A stretch of 7,497 nucleotides of DNA. Source: an uncultured Dechloromonas sp. (lineage in GTDB: Bacteria; Pseudomonadota; Gammaproteobacteria; Burkholderiales; Rhodocyclaceae). The position numbers and the translations under genes are program-made. Under the pieces are notes generated by a model that had not been told where the DNA came from, searched no databases, and worked only from the letters and a program-made list of their open reading frames with translations. Location of the stretch: positions 1-7,497 of the forward strand of contig CAMKYP010000183.1 in the NCBI GenBank assembly GCA_946477505.1, written 5' to 3'. How positions within the stretch are numbered: the stretch's first letter is position 1; the number at the start of each line of letters is the position of its first letter. Shown here piece after piece: positions 1-6,788 of the stretch.

Positions 1-1656
1 GACGGCAGCCTGCAGGTCTATCCGCTGGATGTGGCGGTCAAGGTTGAGACGCTGGCCGTGCCGCTGCTGCCGCTCGAGCCATATCTCGGCCAGTTCCTGA
101 ATGTCTCGGTGAACCGCGGGCAGGTTTCGAACAAGGGCGAGGCCACGGCCAAGCTCGACACCACGGGCCTGAAGGCTGGTTACAAGGGAAATTTCACGCT
201 GGGTGATTTCGTCGCTGTCGACAAGGCGAACAGTGCCGATTTCCTCAAATGGAAATCGCTGTATTTCGGTGGCATCGATTTCAAGCTGGAGCCGATGGCC
301 ATCAATATCGGCGAGATCGCGCTGACCGATTTTTACTCGCGGCTGATCCTGAACAAGGACGGCAAGTTGAACGTGGCCGATATCGTCAGGAAACCGGATG
401 CGGAGGCTACCGCGAACCCGGAGAGCAAACCGGATGCGGCCAAGATGGGCGGCAAGCCCCCCGCCAAGGCACCGGTGCCGATCAAGATTGCCAAGATCAC
501 GCTGCAGAATGGCACGGTGAATTTCTCGGATTTTTTCGTTAAACCGAACTACACGGTAAATCTGACCAAGCTGGGCGGTCGGGTCAGCGGCCTGTCCTCG
601 GCGGCCGATACTGTCGCCGACATGGAAGTGCGCGGCAAGTACGCCAATTCGGCACCGGTACAAATACTGGCCAAGCTGAACCCGCTGGCCGCCAAGTCCT
701 ATCTGGATTTGAAGGCCGATATCACCGGGGTGGATCTGACCGGTTTCTCACCCTATTCAGGCAAGTACGCCGGCTACGCCATCGAGAAGGGCAAGCTGTC
801 GCTCAACGTTGCCTACAAGCTGGAAAATAACCAACTGGCAGCAGAGAATCGCCTGTTCATCGACCAGTTCACGTTTGGCGACAGGGTGGAAAGCCCGGAT
901 GCCACAAAGCTGCCGGTGAATTTGGCGATTTCCCTGCTCAAGAACAATCGTGGCGAGATCGATCTCAATCTGCCGATATCCGGTTCGCTGGATGATCCGC
1001 AGTTTTCCGTCGGCGGCCTGATCGTCAAGGTGATCGTGAACCTGATCGTCAAGGCTGCAACCTCGCCATTTGCCTTGCTGGGTTCGATGTTCGGTAGTGG
1101 CGAAGAGCTTTCCAACGTCGAGTTTGCAGCTGGCCGGGCGGGTTTCGACGCGACCGCGACAAAGAAGCTAGAGACTTTGGCCAAGGCTCTGCTCGAGCGC
1201 AATTCTTTGAAACTGGAGGTTACCGGCCGGGCCGATCCGGAAGGCGACAAGGAAGGTGTCAAACGGGTGGCCATCGAGCGCGCCATGAAGGCCGAGAAGC
1301 TGAAGGACCTTAAGAAGGCGGGTGAAGGCAAGTCACTTGATGATATCGAGATTGCCCCCGAGGAATACAAAATCTACCTGACTCGTGCCTACAAGGAAGC
1401 GAAATTCCCGAAACCGCGTAACGTCGTCGGGTTGCAGAAGGAACTGCCGGTCGAGGAGATGGAAAAGTTGATGCTGACCAACCTGCCGGCCAGCGACGAT
1501 GATATTAAAACCCTGGCTGACCGTCGGGCCGAGGCCGTGCAGACTTGGCTGGTCGAGCAGGGCAAGGTGCCGCCCGAACGGGTTTTCCTGTTGCCGCCGA
1601 AGGTCGAGCATGACGACAAGGGCAAGGGTAGCCGCGCCGATTTTTCTTTGAGGTAA
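1..1656 (+). CDS. DUF748 (AsmA-like) envelope protein, C-terminal part; 5' end cut by window edge
   Basis: The frame is open from base 1, so this is the last 551 residues of a larger protein; DUF748 proteins are usually about 1000 residues or more. The GTG at 31 is an internal valine codon, not a convincing start. Family signs are a repeated beta-rich AsmA/YhdP-like pattern, the stretch SPYSGKYAGYAIEKGKLSL around residues 250-268, and GSLDDPQFSVGGLI around 328-341, followed by a hydrophobic segment running into KAATSPFALLGSMFG. From about residue 373 an OmpA-like fold seems to begin (EVTGRADPEGD near 410-420). It is interrupted by about 75 charged residues and resumes at LADRRAEAVQTWLVEQG near 505-521. 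Such proteins are thought to span or sit in the periplasm and to act in envelope lipid transport or homeostasis; the role here is inferred from the family. A lysine- and alanine-rich linker (about residues 130-160) separates two beta regions. rmuC starts 7 bp after the stop. Confidence 0.9.
   Translation, partial: DGSLQVYPLDVAVKVETLAVPLLPLEPYLGQFLNVSVNRGQVSNKGEATAKLDTTGLKAGYKGNFTLGDFVAVDKANSADFLKWKSLYFGGIDFKLEPMAINIGEIALTDFYSRLILNKDGKLNVADIVRKPDAEATANPESKPDAAKMGGKPPAKAPVPIKIAKITLQNGTVNFSDFFVKPNYTVNLTKLGGRVSGLSSAADTVADMEVRGKYANSAPVQILAKLNPLAAKSYLDLKADITGVDLTGFSPYSGKYAGYAIEKGKLSLNVAYKLENNQLAAENRLFIDQFTFGDRVESPDATKLPVNLAISLLKNNRGEIDLNLPISGSLDDPQFSVGGLIVKVIVNLIVKAATSPFALLGSMFGSGEELSNVEFAAGRAGFDATATKKLETLAKALLERNSLKLEVTGRADPEGDKEGVKRVAIERAMKAEKLKDLKKAGEGKSLDDIEIAPEEYKIYLTRAYKEAKFPKPRNVVGLQKELPVEEMEKLMLTNLPASDDDIKTLADRRAEAVQTWLVEQGKVPPERVFLLPPKVEHDDKGKGSRADFSLR
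1648..1653 (+). promoter_or_regulatory. Shine-Dalgarno site of rmuC
   Basis: TTGAGG ends 10 nt before the ATG at 1664 and directly abuts the TAA stop (1654-1656) of the upstream DUF748 gene. It supports the 1664 start over the in-frame ATG at 1676 and suggests that ribosomes finishing the upstream gene can reinitiate on rmuC. Confidence 0.6.
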
Positions 1657-1663
1657 GCAGTCA

Positions 1664-2989
1664 ATGAGTGAAACGATGGGGCTGGCCGTCATGGCCGGCG
1701 TGATGGTGGTTATCCTGTTGCAGGTGGCCTTATTGTTGCGTGGCAACCGCAGGCAGGACGACGAGCAGCGCTTCCGTGCCTTGCAGGAGACGCAGGAAAA
1801 AGGCTTGATGCGCCTGGAGCGGGAGTTGCGTGAGGAGTTGGCGCGCGGTCGCCGCGAAGATGCGGAGGAAGCCTTCCGTGATCGCGAAGAGCGTGCCCAG
1901 TCCTCGACCTTGCTCAGTCAGGCGGTGACCACGCAGGTCGGTCAGTTCGGCGCGCTGCAGGCCGAGCGCCTGGAAGCCTTCGCCCGCGAATTGAACCGCT
2001 TTTCACTGGGGCTCGACGAACGTTTCGAGCGCCTCAAGCTGACCGTCGAGGGCCGCCTGACGGCGATGCAGGCCGATAATGCCAACAAGCTCGAGGAGAT
2101 GCGCCGAACTGTCGATGAAAAGCTGCACGCCACGCTGGAACAGCGTCTGGGCGAATCGTTCAAGCTGGTCAGCGATCGCCTGGAGCAGGTGCATCGCGGT
2201 CTCGGCGAAATGCAGACCCTGGCTGCCGGGGTGGGCGATCTCAAGCGTGTGCTGACCAACGTCAAGACGCGTGGTACCTGGGGGGAGGTGCAACTCTCGG
2301 CCTTGCTCGAACAATTGCTTACCGCCGATCAATTCGCTGCCAATGTGGCGACCAAGCCGGGGAGTGGCGAACGGGTCGATTTTGCCATCCGCCTGCCGGG
2401 TAAGGAGGATGGGGCCGAGGTCTGGTTGCCGCTCGACGCCAAATTCCCGATTGAGGATTATCAGCGCCTGATCGATGCGCAGGAGCCGGCAGCCATCGAG
2501 GAGGCGGCCAAGGCCATCGAGGTGCGCTTGAAGAACGAGGCGAAGAGCATCCGCGAAAAATACGTTGCGCCGCCGCACACCACCGACTTTGCCATCCTTT
2601 ATTTGCCCATCGAGGGGTTGTATGCCGAGGCATTGCGTCGCCCCGGCTTGGCCGAGGTGCTGCAGCGCGAATATCGCGTCAGCCTGGCCGGTCCGACGAC
2701 GCTGGCGGCGATGTTGAACAGTCTGCAAATGGGCTTCCGCACCCTGGCCATCGAGCAGCGCTCGGCCGAGGTGTGGGCTGTGCTGGGGGCGGTGAAGACC
2801 GAGTTCGGCAAGTTTGGCGAAGCGCTGGCGCACACGCGGAAGAAGCTCGACGAAGCGAGCAATAGCATCGCCAAGGCGGAGACGCGGACGCGGCAGCTGT
2901 CGCGCAAGCTGAAGGAAGTCGAGGCCTTGCCGGTGGTGGATTCGGAACAACTGATCGGGGTGGCGGATTTCGATGGCGAAGACGAGTGA
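1664..2989 (+). CDS. rmuC: DNA recombination protein RmuC (PD-(D/E)XK-like)
   Basis: The 441-residue product has the standard RmuC layout: one N-terminal membrane segment (about residues 6-26, followed by RGNRR), a long charged coiled coil (about 33-180), then the conserved RmuC domain (about 185-415). Diagnostic stretches are RGTWGE (203-208), ERVDFAIRLP (236-245), LPLDAKFP (255-262), YLPIEGLYAEAL (313-324) and GPTTLAAMLNSLQMGFRTLAIE near 343-364. The spacing of Asp239 and the Asp258-x-Lys260 triad matches the predicted restriction-endonuclease-like core of this family. In E. coli, rmuC mutants show increased recombination at inverted repeats, so RmuC is thought to limit DNA rearrangements; the biochemical activity is not well settled. 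The tail (about 415-441) is acidic. The next gene starts within the last 17 bp of this one. Confidence 0.97.
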   Translation: MSETMGLAVMAGVMVVILLQVALLLRGNRRQDDEQRFRALQETQEKGLMRLERELREELARGRREDAEEAFRDREERAQSSTLLSQAVTTQVGQFGALQAERLEAFARELNRFSLGLDERFERLKLTVEGRLTAMQADNANKLEEMRRTVDEKLHATLEQRLGESFKLVSDRLEQVHRGLGEMQTLAAGVGDLKRVLTNVKTRGTWGEVQLSALLEQLLTADQFAANVATKPGSGERVDFAIRLPGKEDGAEVWLPLDAKFPIEDYQRLIDAQEPAAIEEAAKAIEVRLKNEAKSIREKYVAPPHTTDFAILYLPIEGLYAEALRRPGLAEVLQREYRVSLAGPTTLAAMLNSLQMGFRTLAIEQRSAEVWAVLGAVKTEFGKFGEALAHTRKKLDEASNSIAKAETRTRQLSRKLKEVEALPVVDSEQLIGVADFDGEDE

Positions 2990-3404
2990 GCTTGAAGCCG
3001 CCTACAAGGCAACGACCTACCGGGTATTCCTGCCCGGCGGCCTGTGCGACCTGAGAGTCGGGCAGGCCAGCGAGGCATTGCGGTGTTGGCTGGAGACCAC
3101 CGGTTGTACCCGGTTTGCGGTGATAACCGCCTATAACCCGGGCTCAGTCGCGACCGCCGAGGCGATCAATGCGGAGCGACAGGCTGCGCTCGAGTGCGAT
3201 CTGTTGGAGGGGAACTACGAGCCCTATGCGGCCCAGAACCTGCCGGATGCGTCCGATGCACCGCAGGAGGAAAGCTGCTTCGTTCCCGATCTGGCCGTGG
3301 AGGACGCTTGTGCATTGGCCAGGGATTACGGGCAGAATGCGCTTATCAGCGGAGGCCCCGATGGCGTGCCGCATCTGGTCTGGATTGAAGAAAACGAAGA
3401 ATGA
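2973..3404 (+). CDS. DUF3293 domain-containing protein
   Basis: This is a small acidic cytosolic protein of 143 residues with no signal peptide or membrane segment. It matches the DUF3293 pattern: a start region with TYRVF (15-19), the core FAVITAYNPGS (48-58), an Asn-x-x-x-x-Gln/Ala-rich helix with NAERQAALECDL (66-77), a Glu-Glu-Ser pair before a beta strand (EESCFVPDL, 99-107) and the closing GQNALISGG (120-128). No function is established for the family, so none is assigned. The ATG at 2973 lies 17 bp inside rmuC in another frame, after a G-rich stretch (GGGGTGGCGG, 2957-2966) that may act as ribosome binding site. The gene ends with an ATGA overlap into the kinase gene, so the two are probably translationally coupled. 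Confidence 0.85.
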   Translation: MAKTSELEAAYKATTYRVFLPGGLCDLRVGQASEALRCWLETTGCTRFAVITAYNPGSVATAEAINAERQAALECDLLEGNYEPYAAQNLPDASDAPQEESCFVPDLAVEDACALARDYGQNALISGGPDGVPHLVWIEENEE

Positions 3405-5779
3405 ACCGAAAGATCGGGCGTTTCGAAGTCAGGGGGGAATTGGGGCGTGGGGCTCAGAGCATCGTCTATCTGGGATTCGACCCCCAGCTGCAACGCGAAA
3501 TAGCCATCAAGACCCTGCATTTCGCGCGCCCCGATCCACTTCATAACCAGAGCTTGCTTGCCGAAGCGCGGGCTGTCGGGCGCATGCGCCATCCCGGTAT
3601 CGTGCCGATTTTCGAGGCTGGCGAGGAGGGGGGCGATCTCTACCTCGTATTCGAATACGTGCCAGGCAAGAACCTCGCGGAATTCCTGGCGCAGAGTGGA
3701 GCCTTGCCGCCGGTCAAGGCAGTCAGCATCATGCGCCCCATTCTCGATGCGATGTCTCACGCCCACGCGCAGGGAATCATCCACCGTGACCTGAAGCCGT
3801 CAAACATCCTGCTCGACGACGACGGAACGCCCCGGGTCATGGATTTCGGCATTGCCGCGCGCCTCGATGCGACGGCTGACCAGGCTGAGCAGATTATCGG
3901 GACGCCGGCGTACATGGCGCCCGAGTACATACTGAATCGGGAGATCAGCGAGCGTTCCGATGTTTTCTCGGCCGGCGCGATTCTGTTCGAAATGCTGGTC
4001 GGCAGGCGTGCCTTTGCCGGTGATAGCCTCCAGGCCGTGCTGAAGCAGATTACGAGTACGGATCTGACGCTTCCCGAGGGAACGGGCATCGATGAGCGCC
4101 TGCGCCCCATCCTGTTGAAAGCGGTGGCGCGGGACCCGGCGCTGCGCTTTCAGACGGCTGCCCAGTTTGCCGAGGCGCTCGACAATTACCTTGAGCCGGA
4201 GGACGACCTGCCGGCGACGGGGAGCCGGCAATCGACCATCGACTTCCTGCTCCGCCGGATGCGTCACAAGAGCGATTTTCCCGCGCTCTCCGAATCGGTC
4301 ACCGCCATCAACCGGATCGCCAACAGCGAAACGGAGAGTATCGACAAGCTGTCGAACACCATCCTCAAGGATTTCGCGCTGACCAACAAGCTGCTGCGTC
4401 TGGTGAACTCGGCCTACTTCAGGCCGGCCGGGGGCGGGAGCATCAGTACGGTGTCGCGGGCAGTGGTCGTTCTCGGTTTCGAAGCCGTCCGCAATATCGC
4501 GATTACCGTATTGCTGTTCGAACATCTCCAGAACAAGGGGAATGCCAACCAGCTGAAGGAAGATTTCCTGCGCGCTAACCTGGCTGGCGTACTGTCCAAG
4601 GATATCGGGGCCGCGGCGCAGATGCGCGACCTTGAGCAGTCGTTCATCTGCTCGCTTTTTCACAGCCTGGGACGCTTGCTGTCGCAATATTATTTTCCCG
4701 AGGAGTCCGATGAAATTCGCCGGATCATCGCGCAAAAGACATGTTCCGAGGAGCTTGCCGCCCGTCAGGTTCTCGGTATTTCATTCGAGGAACTGGGTGT
4801 CGCCATCGCGCGCCAGTGGGGCTTCCCGCCGCTGATCATCAGTACCATAAGGAGTTTGCCGGCCGGACCGGTCCGCACTCCGGTGCAGCAGGAAGATCGC
4901 TTGCGCGTCCTCGCCGGATTCGCCAATGAACTATGCGACGTCATCGCCCAAGCGACACCCGAAGCACGCGACCGTGAGTTGAAGCGGACCATGTCACGCT
5001 ATGCCGAGGCCGTCGCCCTGGACCAGACGGACATACTTAAAACGGTTCAGCGTGCCGTTGAGGAGGTGGCCGATTTTGCCCGCGTCGTTCATCTCAACCT
5101 GCAGCAGACGACTTTTGGCAAACAGATGCGTCTTTTTGCCAAGGGCGCGGTAGTCGATTCGCCCGCCGGAGCAGGGGGGCATGACACGAACTATGCGGAT
5201 AGCACCGTGTTGCTGGAGCCCGACCCGCTGGCCGGCGGTGGGGGCGGTAATGGCGAGCCGCAGGTCGATGCCCAGGCCGTTCTGACGGCGGGGATTCAGG
5301 ATATCAGCAATACATTGATCGACGGTTTTCAGCTGAACGACATCTTGCGCATCATTCTCGAAACGATGTATCGGGCCATGGGTTTTCGACGTGTCGTGCT
5401 GTGCATTCGCGATGCCAAGGCCGGCGTCATGCAGGGGCGTTTCGGTTTCGGCCCGGATGCCAATGAAGTGGCGCGCGCCTTTCGTTTTACGCTGAGTTTC
5501 ACGCCGGATATTTTTCATGCGGCGACGTCGAAGGGCGTCGATATCCTGATCAGCGACATTGACGATCCGAAGATCGCCAGCCGGATTCCCGACTGGTATC
5601 GCAAGGCGGTGCCCGCCCATTCCTTCGTGCTGTTCCCGCTGAACATCAAGAACAACCCGGTGGCGCTGATCTATGCCGATCGCGACGAGCCGGGCGGTAT
5701 CGCGATTCCGGAAAAGGAACTGCAATTGCTGCGTACCTTGCGCAATCAGGCGATCCTGGCGATCAAGCAGGGTAGTTGA
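3401..5779 (+). CDS. Serine/threonine protein kinase fused to HDOD and GAF domains
   Basis: A 792-residue soluble protein with three modules. (1) Hanks-type kinase, about residues 8-263: glycine loop GRGAQSIV (15-22), VAIK-type Lys37, helix-C Glu55, HRDLKPSN (128-135, catalytic Asp130), DFG (148-150), GTPAYMAPE (167-175) and DVFSAG (187-192). All residues needed for catalysis are visible, so it should be active. (2) HDOD domain, about 280-490: DFPALSESVTAINRIA, then LLRLVNSAYF (331-340) and AVVVLGFEAVRNIAI (354-368). At the usual HD position it reads LFHSLGR, without the metal-binding Asp, as expected for HDOD. (3) A Gly-rich linker (about 585-622), then a GAF-like sensor (about 625-790). There are no membrane or PASTA segments, so it acts in the cytosol. 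ATGA overlap with the DUF3293 gene couples translation; the Shine-Dalgarno is weak. Ligand and phosphorylation targets cannot be read from the sequence. Confidence 0.93.
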   Translation: MNRKIGRFEVRGELGRGAQSIVYLGFDPQLQREIAIKTLHFARPDPLHNQSLLAEARAVGRMRHPGIVPIFEAGEEGGDLYLVFEYVPGKNLAEFLAQSGALPPVKAVSIMRPILDAMSHAHAQGIIHRDLKPSNILLDDDGTPRVMDFGIAARLDATADQAEQIIGTPAYMAPEYILNREISERSDVFSAGAILFEMLVGRRAFAGDSLQAVLKQITSTDLTLPEGTGIDERLRPILLKAVARDPALRFQTAAQFAEALDNYLEPEDDLPATGSRQSTIDFLLRRMRHKSDFPALSESVTAINRIANSETESIDKLSNTILKDFALTNKLLRLVNSAYFRPAGGGSISTVSRAVVVLGFEAVRNIAITVLLFEHLQNKGNANQLKEDFLRANLAGVLSKDIGAAAQMRDLEQSFICSLFHSLGRLLSQYYFPEESDEIRRIIAQKTCSEELAARQVLGISFEELGVAIARQWGFPPLIISTIRSLPAGPVRTPVQQEDRLRVLAGFANELCDVIAQATPEARDRELKRTMSRYAEAVALDQTDILKTVQRAVEEVADFARVVHLNLQQTTFGKQMRLFAKGAVVDSPAGAGGHDTNYADSTVLLEPDPLAGGGGGNGEPQVDAQAVLTAGIQDISNTLIDGFQLNDILRIILETMYRAMGFRRVVLCIRDAKAGVMQGRFGFGPDANEVARAFRFTLSFTPDIFHAATSKGVDILISDIDDPKIASRIPDWYRKAVPAHSFVLFPLNIKNNPVALIYADRDEPGGIAIPEKELQLLRTLRNQAILAIKQGS

Positions 5780-5848
5780 CGTCGTCGGCCGGTCGGTTGT
5801 TGCAGCCCGGATGCGCCGCGCCGGCATGATGAAGCTGGCTTGCTTATA

Positions 5849-5864
5849 GGTCCGTTCGCGGACC
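5849..5864 (+). other. Short hairpin with UUCG loop
   Basis: GGTCCG and CGGACC form a perfect 6-bp stem around TTCG, 70 bp after the kinase stop. It has no T-tract on either side, so it is not a complete intrinsic terminator. It could stabilise the 3' end of the kinase mRNA, or be chance in GC-rich DNA. Confidence 0.35.
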
Positions 5865-5918
5865 GGCGGCCAGGAAGAGCCTGTGCCGGGATTGGGCAGG
5901 GCAGTACCCCACAATAAA

Positions 5919-5941
5919 AATGCCCGCGTTTTGCGGGCATT
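5919..5941. terminator. Intrinsic terminator, probably bidirectional
   Basis: AATGCCCGC (5919-5927) pairs with GCGGGCATT (5933-5941) around a GTTTT loop: a 9-bp stem with a GC-rich core. Read on the minus strand it is followed at once by a T-run (complement of 5915-5919 and beyond) and lies 24 bp after the bamD stop, which makes it a good bamD terminator. On the plus strand the tail TCTTATTTG is less T-rich but still plausible, so it probably also ends the upstream operon. Confidence 0.85.
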
Positions 5942-5964
5942 CTTATTTGATCAGGTTAGATGGC

Positions 5965-6786
5965 TTACCAGAGCTTCCACCAGGCGGTCTTGCGTTCCAG
6001 GCCATCCTTGTAGAAACGGCTATTCGGGAAGTTCTTCTTCATCACGCGGTCCGCGTCGTCACGCAAATCGGTCATGCCCAACTTGTCGTAGGCGGTGATC
6101 ATGATGAACATCGCCTCTTCGATGGCCGGTGCTTGCGGATAGGTCTTGATTGCGTACTGGGCACGGTTGGCCGCGGCAATGTATGCTCCCCGCTTGACGT
6201 AGTAGCGCGCAACGTGGACTTCGAGCGATGCCATGGCGTTGACCAGATAGTTCATGCGCAGGGTCGCATCCGGCGTGTATTTGCTGTTCGGGAAGCGGGT
6301 TACCAGTTCCTTGAAGGATTCGAACGATTCACGGGCGGCTTTCGGGTCCCGCTCGGTGGGGTCCTGCGAACTGACATATGCCGCCAGGCCGAGGTCTTCG
6401 TTGAAGTTGATCAGGCCCTTCAGGTAATAGACATAGTCGACCGCCGGATGGCTGGGGTGCAGTTTGATGAAGCGGTCGCAGGCAGCGAGGGCGGAACCGG
6501 ACTCGTTCGCCTTCCAGTACACGTAGCCCAGTTCGAGCTGCGCCTGCTGGGCATAGCGGCCGTAAGGAAAACGGGCTTCCAGCTTTTCCAGATACTTGGC
6601 CGATTTGTCCCATGCGCCTTCGCCCTGGGCATCCTTTGCCTCGGAGTAAAGTTTGCTGGCAGACCAGCCGCTGGTCTCGTCGTATTTTTCCGCGGTGCCG
6701 CAGCCCGCAATGAGGGCCGCCACAAATAGTGCCAGCAAAGTGCGGATGAGGGCAGGGAAAGGCGGGAATGCGGGTAAACTTCGCAT
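5965..6786 (-). CDS. bamD: Outer membrane protein assembly factor BamD (lipoprotein)
   Basis: A 273-residue lipoprotein component of the Bam complex, which inserts beta-barrel proteins into the outer membrane; BamD is an essential partner of BamA in E. coli. The N-terminus has a positive residue (Arg15), a hydrophobic run and the lipobox LIAGC, with lipidated Cys29. Residue 30 is Gly rather than Asp, so export to the outer membrane is expected. The mature part is five TPR-like helix pairs (about 43-265) with family motifs: LEARFPYGRYAQQAQLELGY (69-88), HPAVDYVYYLKGL (113-125), LVTRFPNSKY (161-170), VARYYVKRGAYIAA (192-205) and KNFPNSRFY (251-259). It ends in the aromatic tail WWKLW. E. coli BamD is somewhat shorter (245 residues). 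An AGGA (complement of 6797-6800) lies 10 nt before the ATG. rluD diverges 2 bp away, the same arrangement as in E. coli. Confidence 0.97.
   Translation of the reverse strand: MRSLPAFPPFPALIRTLLALFVAALIAGCGTAEKYDETSGWSASKLYSEAKDAQGEGAWDKSAKYLEKLEARFPYGRYAQQAQLELGYVYWKANESGSALAACDRFIKLHPSHPAVDYVYYLKGLINFNEDLGLAAYVSSQDPTERDPKAARESFESFKELVTRFPNSKYTPDATLRMNYLVNAMASLEVHVARYYVKRGAYIAAANRAQYAIKTYPQAPAIEEAMFIMITAYDKLGMTDLRDDADRVMKKNFPNSRFYKDGLERKTAWWKLW
6758..6770 (+). promoter_or_regulatory. Possible alternative ribosome site and start of rluD
   Basis: AAAGG (6758-6762) sits 5 nt before an in-frame ATG at 6768, seven codons upstream of the ATG at 6789. An in-frame TGA at 6747-6749 closes the frame above it. 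If used, rluD would overlap the start of bamD head-to-head by 19 bp. The 6789 start has only a weak upstream GGGT, 13 nt away. Which start is used cannot be decided from this sequence alone. Confidence 0.35.
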
Positions 6787-6788
6787 CT

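Larger units (their letters stand above)
5780..5964. other. Intergenic region between convergent genes
   Basis: This 185-bp stretch separates the kinase stop from the bamD stop. It holds a short hairpin (5849-5864) and a terminator (5919-5941). I see no tRNA and no credible small gene in it. Confidence 0.7.

Noticed and set aside
2003..2950. 315-codon minus-strand open frame opposite rmuC
   Set aside because: The plus strand encodes an intact RmuC with all its motifs; the antisense frame has no recognisable family.
3800..4735. 311-codon minus-strand frame opposite the kinase gene
   Set aside because: It is antisense to the kinase and HDOD coding region, Arg/Gln-rich and without recognisable motifs; a GC-bias shadow.
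5811..5849. 12-codon ORF (MRRAGMMKLACL) in the intergenic region
   Set aside because: It has no Shine-Dalgarno and is too short to separate from chance.
4994..5914. 306-codon minus-strand frame opposite the GAF region and running into the intergenic stretch
   Set aside because: It has no recognisable family and lies antisense to a coherent GAF-like coding sequence, with no sign of its own promoter or ribosome site.
5920..6729. 269-codon open frame on the plus strand opposite bamD
   Set aside because: It is antisense to a clear bamD, has no recognisable domain, and reads like the usual open shadow frame of GC-rich codon bias. It also begins inside the terminator hairpin.
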